A DNA stretch of 9,229 nucleotides. Origin: Clostridiales bacterium (GTDB taxonomy: Bacteria > Bacillota > Clostridia > Christensenellales > Aristaeellaceae). The position numbers were made by a program, and so were the translations under genes. Below, in pieces: positions 5,763 to 9,229 of this stretch. The stretch covers positions 1-9,229 of the forward strand of contig JAHZHX010000074.1 in NCBI GenBank assembly GCA_019420065.1, in the 5' to 3' direction. The number at the start of each line of letters is the position of its first letter. Within the stretch, counting starts at the first letter, position 1. The notes beneath the pieces are model-generated. The model saw only the letters and a list, made by a program, of their open reading frames with translations, was not told the DNA's origin and ran no database searches.

Positions 5763-6671
5763 TTATCCCTTGATTGCGCCCAGCATGACGCCCTTGACGA
5801 AGAAGCGCTGCAGCAAGGGATACAGGATCAGCATGGGGACGGATGCAATCACGATCAAAGCATATTTCATGGTTTCGTTGAGGAGCAGCATTTGCGTGGC
5901 GTCATCGCCGCCGCCGCCTTGCTCAACATAGTCCTGACCGCTGAAGAAATTGCGCATCACCAGCTGCAAAGGATAGCGGTCGCTGTCACGGATGTATACC
6001 AGCGCGCTGAAATAGGAATTCCAGTGCGCAACGCCGTAATAGAGCACCATGACGGCCAGAATCGGCATGGAAAGCGGCAGAACAAGCTGCAAAAGGATCT
6101 TTATATTGTCTGCGCCGTCAATGCGCGCCGCCTCGTACAGCTCGCCGGGAATACTGGTCTGAAAATAGTTTTTCATGATGAACATGTTCCAGCTGCTGAT
6201 TGCGCCTGGAAGGATCAGCGCCCAGACGGTGTTCATCAGCCCCAGCGAGCGCACCACCAGGAAGGTGGGGATCAGGCCGCCGGAGAACAGCATGGTGAAG
6301 GTGAACAGGAAGGTGATGGGCTTGCGTGCCTTAAAATCCTTGCGCGAAAGGGGATAGGCCGTAATGGTGGTCAGGAGAATGTTCACGGCCGTGCCCAGCA
6401 GCGTGTAGTAGATGGTGTTGCCATAGCCGGTCATGATTTGCTTGTTCTTGAATACGCGGTCATAGGCAATGGTGGTCAGGTTGCGCGGCAGCAGCACGAC
6501 CTTGCTCTGCACAACGTCCAGCGGAGCGGAGAAGGAGCAGCTGATGGCATAGACCAGCGGGTAGGCGACGACGAGGGTCACGATCAGGAGCAGGAAGGCA
6601 TTGATAACGTCAAATACAACGTCGCCGCGCGTTCTGCGGATGGCGATACCGGTTGCTTTTTCTTTTTTCAT
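5763..6671 (-). CDS. Carbohydrate ABC transporter permease, YtcP/LplC type
   Basis: This 302-residue inner-membrane permease of the MalG/CUT1 class is one of the two channel subunits of a sugar importer. There are about six membrane segments: residues ~22-46 (after a basic N-terminus), ~85-107, ~118-140, ~148-165, ~196-214 and ~268-287. The EAA loop that contacts the ATPase is visible as EAARIDGADN at 180-189 with Pro199 of the 'LP' end. The C-terminus GVMLGAIKG is typical of YtcP/LplC proteins. ATG 6671 was chosen because AAGGAGG lies nine bases upstream (CCTCC at 6681-6685 on the plus strand). An upstream in-frame ATG at 6737 would run into the preceding gene and add a Gln/Arg-rich tail unlike the family. 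Its ribosome site overlaps the TAA stop of the upstream permease gene, and the gap is 14 bases, so the two permeases are coupled. The substrate is probably an oligosaccharide, but specificity cannot be read from a permease. Confidence 0.92.
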   Translation of the reverse strand: MKKEKATGIAIRRTRGDVVFDVINAFLLLIVTLVVAYPLVYAISCSFSAPLDVVQSKVVLLPRNLTTIAYDRVFKNKQIMTGYGNTIYYTLLGTAVNILLTTITAYPLSRKDFKARKPITFLFTFTMLFSGGLIPTFLVVRSLGLMNTVWALILPGAISSWNMFIMKNYFQTSIPGELYEAARIDGADNIKILLQLVLPLSMPILAVMVLYYGVAHWNSYFSALVYIRDSDRYPLQLVMRNFFSGQDYVEQGGGGDDATQMLLLNETMKYALIVIASVPMLILYPLLQRFFVKGVMLGAIKG

Positions 6672-6685
6672 GATGCATTGCCTCC

Positions 6686-7687
6686 TTACCACAGACTGAC
6701 TTCGCTGATTTTGCCGCTGATTTTGTTTACGGTCCAAATCAGGATCAGGTTGATGGCGCTGTTGAACAGGCTCACGGCAGTCGAGAAGGAGTAGTTGCCG
6801 TCCCGGATGCCCTGCTCGTATACATAGGTCGAAAGAATTTCGGAGGCGGTGCGGTTGCTGTCGTTCTGCATGGCGTAGGCTTTTTCAAAGCCGAGGCTCA
6901 TCATATGGCCAACGTCCAGGATAAACAGCGTGACGGCGGTGGGAATCAGCACGGGAATGGTGATGTACCATACCTTTTGCAGCTTGCTGGCGCCGTCCAG
7001 CGTGGCCGCCTCATACTGCTGCGGGTCAACGCCGGAGAGCGCCGCCAGGTAAATGATCGATCCCCAGCCGGCGCTGGACCATACGCTGGACCATACATAG
7101 AGATGGCGGAAGGCAGCTTCGCTGGTCAGAAATTTATAAGTTGGCAATCCCATGGCGTTCAAAAGGGTATTGACGATGCCGCCGGTCTTCATCAAAGCGT
7201 CGGGGGAGGCAAAAATCTGCTGAATCATGCCGACGACAACAATGGTGGAGACAAAATGCGGGGCATAGGTCACAAACTGCACGCATTTGCGATAGCGCAC
7301 GCTGCGCAGCTCGTTCATCATCAGCGCCAGAAGAATGGAACAGGGGAATTTGGCAATCAAGGTATAAAGGCTCAGCGCAACGGTATTGCCGATCACGCGC
7401 ATGGAGTATTTGGCGTTCAGAAAGCGCTGAAAATGCTTGAGAACATTGACATTGCCGCGCTGTGTTGCCCAGGGACTGCGCCAGATGCCAAGCGTGGATT
7501 TATAGTCCTTGAAGGCGATCTGCACGCCGAGCATCGGCCAGTAGGAGAAAAGAAGCAGGTAAATTACCCCGGGCAGAATCAAAAGGTACAACTGCCAGTT
7601 GTTGTACATTTCCCGCTTGATGCGCGTCCAGACCGGGGCTTTGCCGCGCCTGCTGCCGCGCAGGTCGCTGCCGGGAACCGTCGTCAT
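6686..7687 (-). CDS. Carbohydrate ABC transporter permease, LplB type
   Basis: This 333-residue inner-membrane permease of the MalF/CUT1 class is partner of the YtcP-type subunit that follows it. A basic N-terminal stretch of ~30 residues leads into the first membrane segment (WQLYLLILPGVIYLLLFSYW, 31-50) and the family mark PMLGVQIAFKDY (51-62). Further segments lie near 98-124, 138-160, 195-218, 243-260 and 303-320. The EAA loop is YEAATLDGASK at 225-235, with the Pro of 'IP' at 245. The length is usual for the family. The ATG at 7687 has AAGGGGGG about six bases upstream. The gene begins 80 bases after the binding-protein stop, with a strong stem-loop in the gap, and ends in a TAA that is part of the next gene's ribosome site. 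No ATP-binding subunit is encoded nearby, as is common for this class, where a shared MsmX-type ATPase serves several importers. Confidence 0.93.
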   Translation of the reverse strand: MTTVPGSDLRGSRRGKAPVWTRIKREMYNNWQLYLLILPGVIYLLLFSYWPMLGVQIAFKDYKSTLGIWRSPWATQRGNVNVLKHFQRFLNAKYSMRVIGNTVALSLYTLIAKFPCSILLALMMNELRSVRYRKCVQFVTYAPHFVSTIVVVGMIQQIFASPDALMKTGGIVNTLLNAMGLPTYKFLTSEAAFRHLYVWSSVWSSAGWGSIIYLAALSGVDPQQYEAATLDGASKLQKVWYITIPVLIPTAVTLFILDVGHMMSLGFEKAYAMQNDSNRTASEILSTYVYEQGIRDGNYSFSTAVSLFNSAINLILIWTVNKISGKISEVSLW

Positions 7688-7721
7688 AGGTGACCCCCCT
7701 TATCGTCGATGGATAAAGATA

Positions 7722-7751
7722 CGGGCACGGCACTATCATGCGCCGTGCCCG
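7722..7751 (-). promoter_or_regulatory. Intercistronic stem-loop between binding-protein and permease genes
   Basis: CGGGCACGGC and GCCGTGCCCG form a perfect 10-bp G+C-rich stem with a 10-base loop. It begins 16 bases after the stop codon of the solute-binding protein gene. No T run follows on either strand, so it is unlikely to be a full terminator. Stem-loops at this place in binding-protein operons (as between malE and malF) protect the upstream message from 3' decay and leave more binding protein than permease. That role is inferred here from position and shape. Confidence 0.72.
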
Positions 7752-7767
7752 AGGAATAGTGGTGAAA

Positions 7768-9229
7768 TTATTTCGCGGCCAGCATGCGATCCAGCGCGGT
7801 CTGATAGATATAGATCAGGTCTTCCAAACCGGCGCGGTCGATTTCATCCAGATACTGCTGCCATGCGGCATCGTCGTTGACGTCCAGCTCGCCGCTGATG
7901 AACTTGGCGCGATATACATCATGGCAGTTGGTCACCACGTCGGCCTTCAGCGCGGACAGCTCCTCGTTTTCCTCAATGGAGAAGTTGAAGGACCAGGAGA
8001 TCGGATTGGCGAAGGGCTCGAGATAGCCGGTAGCGTCCAGCGCCTTGCCGCGGCACTCGGAACCGGGGTTCCATACGTTGTCCTTCCAGCCGGGGATACC
8101 ACCGGAGGCAAAGCAGGTGATGGAGGAGATGACCTTGTCGTAGGGGTTATCAGCGTTCACCTGGCTCAGGAGCTCAGGCATGTAGGTGGGCAGGCCGTTT
8201 TCATCCAGGAAGAAATCAACGCCTTCTTCACCAAAGTAGACCATGCGGGCGCCTTCCTGGGTGTAGAGCACGTCAACCCATTTGATCAGGGTGATGGCGT
8301 CTTCCTTGGAAAGGGTGTTGGAAAGCACGAAGTTGCCAACGCCGATGGCGCTGCCCAGGGTGTTCCAGGCCTTGAAGCCGTTGGGGCCTTCAAGCGCTTC
8401 GGTCAGATAGGCGTATTCATCCTCGTTCAGGGAAGCGGCGGCCATGTTGTGATAGGCCAGCGCGAAGATCTGATCCTGGCTGCCCAGGGCGACCATATTG
8501 GAGGTGGAGGGGGTCAGGATATTCTGATCGATGAGCTTTTCATCCACCAGCTTGTGGACGAAGCTCAGCAGCGCGCGGTATTCATCAGTGGTATACACGA
8601 AGCGGATCTTGGTTTCGTCCGCGGGATCGGCGTCAACCAGCATATCGGAGCGGCCGCGGTTGTGGATGCCAAAGGCGCCGGAGAACAGATTGATGTAGCG
8701 GGCCAGGGTATTGGTCACGATGCCGACTTCGTCCGTCGGGTCGCCGTTGCCGTTGGCGTCGTTATCGCGCACGAGCACCAGCAGGTTGTATAGCTCATCC
8801 AGCGTGGTGGGCATTTCCGTTACGCCCAGGTTCGCCATCATTTTCGTGTTGATGAACAGCTTGGGCAGCATACGCCCGGAGGAGGAGTCGGTAATGCAGG
8901 GCAGGGAATACATGGCTCCGGTCACAGGGTCCAGCATGTTGCTCCAGCCGCCGACGTTCTCGATCGCTGCGCAGGCGTTGGGGGCATATTCCTTGACCAG
9001 ATCGTAAACGTCCATGAACAGGCCTTCGGGGCCGTACTTTTTCAGCTGCGTATCAGAGATGCTGCAGCGGAAGAAGGCGTCAGGGAAATTCTTGGTATCG
9101 CCGGTTCCCAGCAGGATGCCCAGCTTTTCTTTCATTTCGCCGGAGTTGGCGTACAGCACCCAGTTAATATGGATGCCGGTTGCCTCCTCAAGCAGCTTCC
9201 AGCATTTCATGTTTTCCCAATCCAGCTGG
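7768..9229 (-). CDS. Extracellular sugar-binding lipoprotein of the ABC importer (N-terminus missing)
   Basis: At least 486 residues of a family 1 type extracellular solute-binding protein (LplA/YtcQ-like) are present. The frame remains open to the right edge; codons before the ATG at 9210 read QLDWEN without a stop, so that ATG is internal and the signal peptide/lipobox lies outside. Family marks: 'WKLLEEATGIHINW' near the start, the early lobe 'DAFFRCSISDTQLKKYG', 'FINTKMMANLGVTEMPTTLDELYNLLVLVRDNDANGNG' where the DND.NGNGDPTDE loop looks like an EF-hand-type calcium site, and 'AITLIKWVDVLYTQEGARMVYFGEEGVDF', a typical hinge region. The C-terminus ends in a helix (LDRMLAAK). The protein would sit outside the membrane, capture an oligosaccharide and pass it to the two permeases encoded downstream. 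The substrate is not determinable. It is the upstream gene of the operon as far as is visible; the promoter is beyond the window. Confidence 0.92.
   Translation of the reverse strand, partial: QLDWENMKCWKLLEEATGIHINWVLYANSGEMKEKLGILLGTGDTKNFPDAFFRCSISDTQLKKYGPEGLFMDVYDLVKEYAPNACAAIENVGGWSNMLDPVTGAMYSLPCITDSSSGRMLPKLFINTKMMANLGVTEMPTTLDELYNLLVLVRDNDANGNGDPTDEVGIVTNTLARYINLFSGAFGIHNRGRSDMLVDADPADETKIRFVYTTDEYRALLSFVHKLVDEKLIDQNILTPSTSNMVALGSQDQIFALAYHNMAAASLNEDEYAYLTEALEGPNGFKAWNTLGSAIGVGNFVLSNTLSKEDAITLIKWVDVLYTQEGARMVYFGEEGVDFFLDENGLPTYMPELLSQVNADNPYDKVISSITCFASGGIPGWKDNVWNPGSECRGKALDATGYLEPFANPISWSFNFSIEENEELSALKADVVTNCHDVYRAKFISGELDVNDDAAWQQYLDEIDRAGLEDLIYIYQTALDRMLAAK

Noticed and set aside
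5751..6794. Long open frame on the plus strand opposite the second permease gene
   Set aside because: It is His/Gln/Asp-rich with no domain pattern, and it lies antisense to a permease with an intact EAA loop and membrane segments.
7738..8793. Long open frame on the plus strand opposite the solute-binding protein gene
   Set aside because: The minus-strand frame has clear family motifs and typical composition. The opposite frame is Gly/Val/Gln-rich low-information sequence with no recognisable motif, as expected for an antisense shadow in G+C-rich DNA.

Overview
The window looks like chromosomal DNA from a Bacillota (Clostridia-type) bacterium, probably a gut or anaerobic lineage. The reasons are strong GGAGG-type ribosome binding sites before nearly every gene, moderately high G+C codon use, a small alarmone synthetase of the Firmicutes type, and an LplB/YtcP-type sugar ABC transporter with no ATPase gene beside it. 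The genus cannot be named from the sequence. No tRNA, rRNA, CRISPR array or insertion sequence was seen.

Left part, plus strand (1-3816): one tightly packed transcription unit. It holds the 3' end of a helicase-like gene (SNF2-type C-terminal lobe), an IbrA-like PAPS-reductase/PP-loop protein (DUF3440), a small GNAT-like protein, an IbrB-like ParB/sulfiredoxin-fold protein, a DUF308/HdeD-like six-helix membrane protein and a RelA/SpoT-domain small alarmone synthetase. The genes overlap or lie within about 16 bases of each other, and the run ends in an intrinsic terminator at 3775-3816. The helicase/IbrA/GNAT-like/IbrB part is the most interesting section: known IbrA/IbrB pairs act as gene activators in E. 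coli, and the same fold families occur in DNA phosphorothioation systems, but the chemistry of this cassette is not established.

Middle (3841-5670): accessory genes. A plus-strand Imm51-like immunity gene is broken by three apparent frameshifts near its 5' end. Opposing it on the minus strand are an AT-rich P-loop kinase-like gene and a secreted protein with a possible Cys-His-Asn/Asp (C39/papain-like) catalytic arrangement. The secreted protein's gene has its own extended -10 promoter at 5642-5670.

Right part, minus strand (5702-9229): a carbohydrate import operon read right to left. It consists of a solute-binding protein (5' end beyond the window), a 10-bp perfect intercistronic stem-loop, an LplB-type permease, a YtcP/LplC-type permease and a strong intrinsic terminator. 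The binding protein would deliver an oligosaccharide to the permease pair, and the ATPase is presumably a shared MsmX-type subunit encoded elsewhere.
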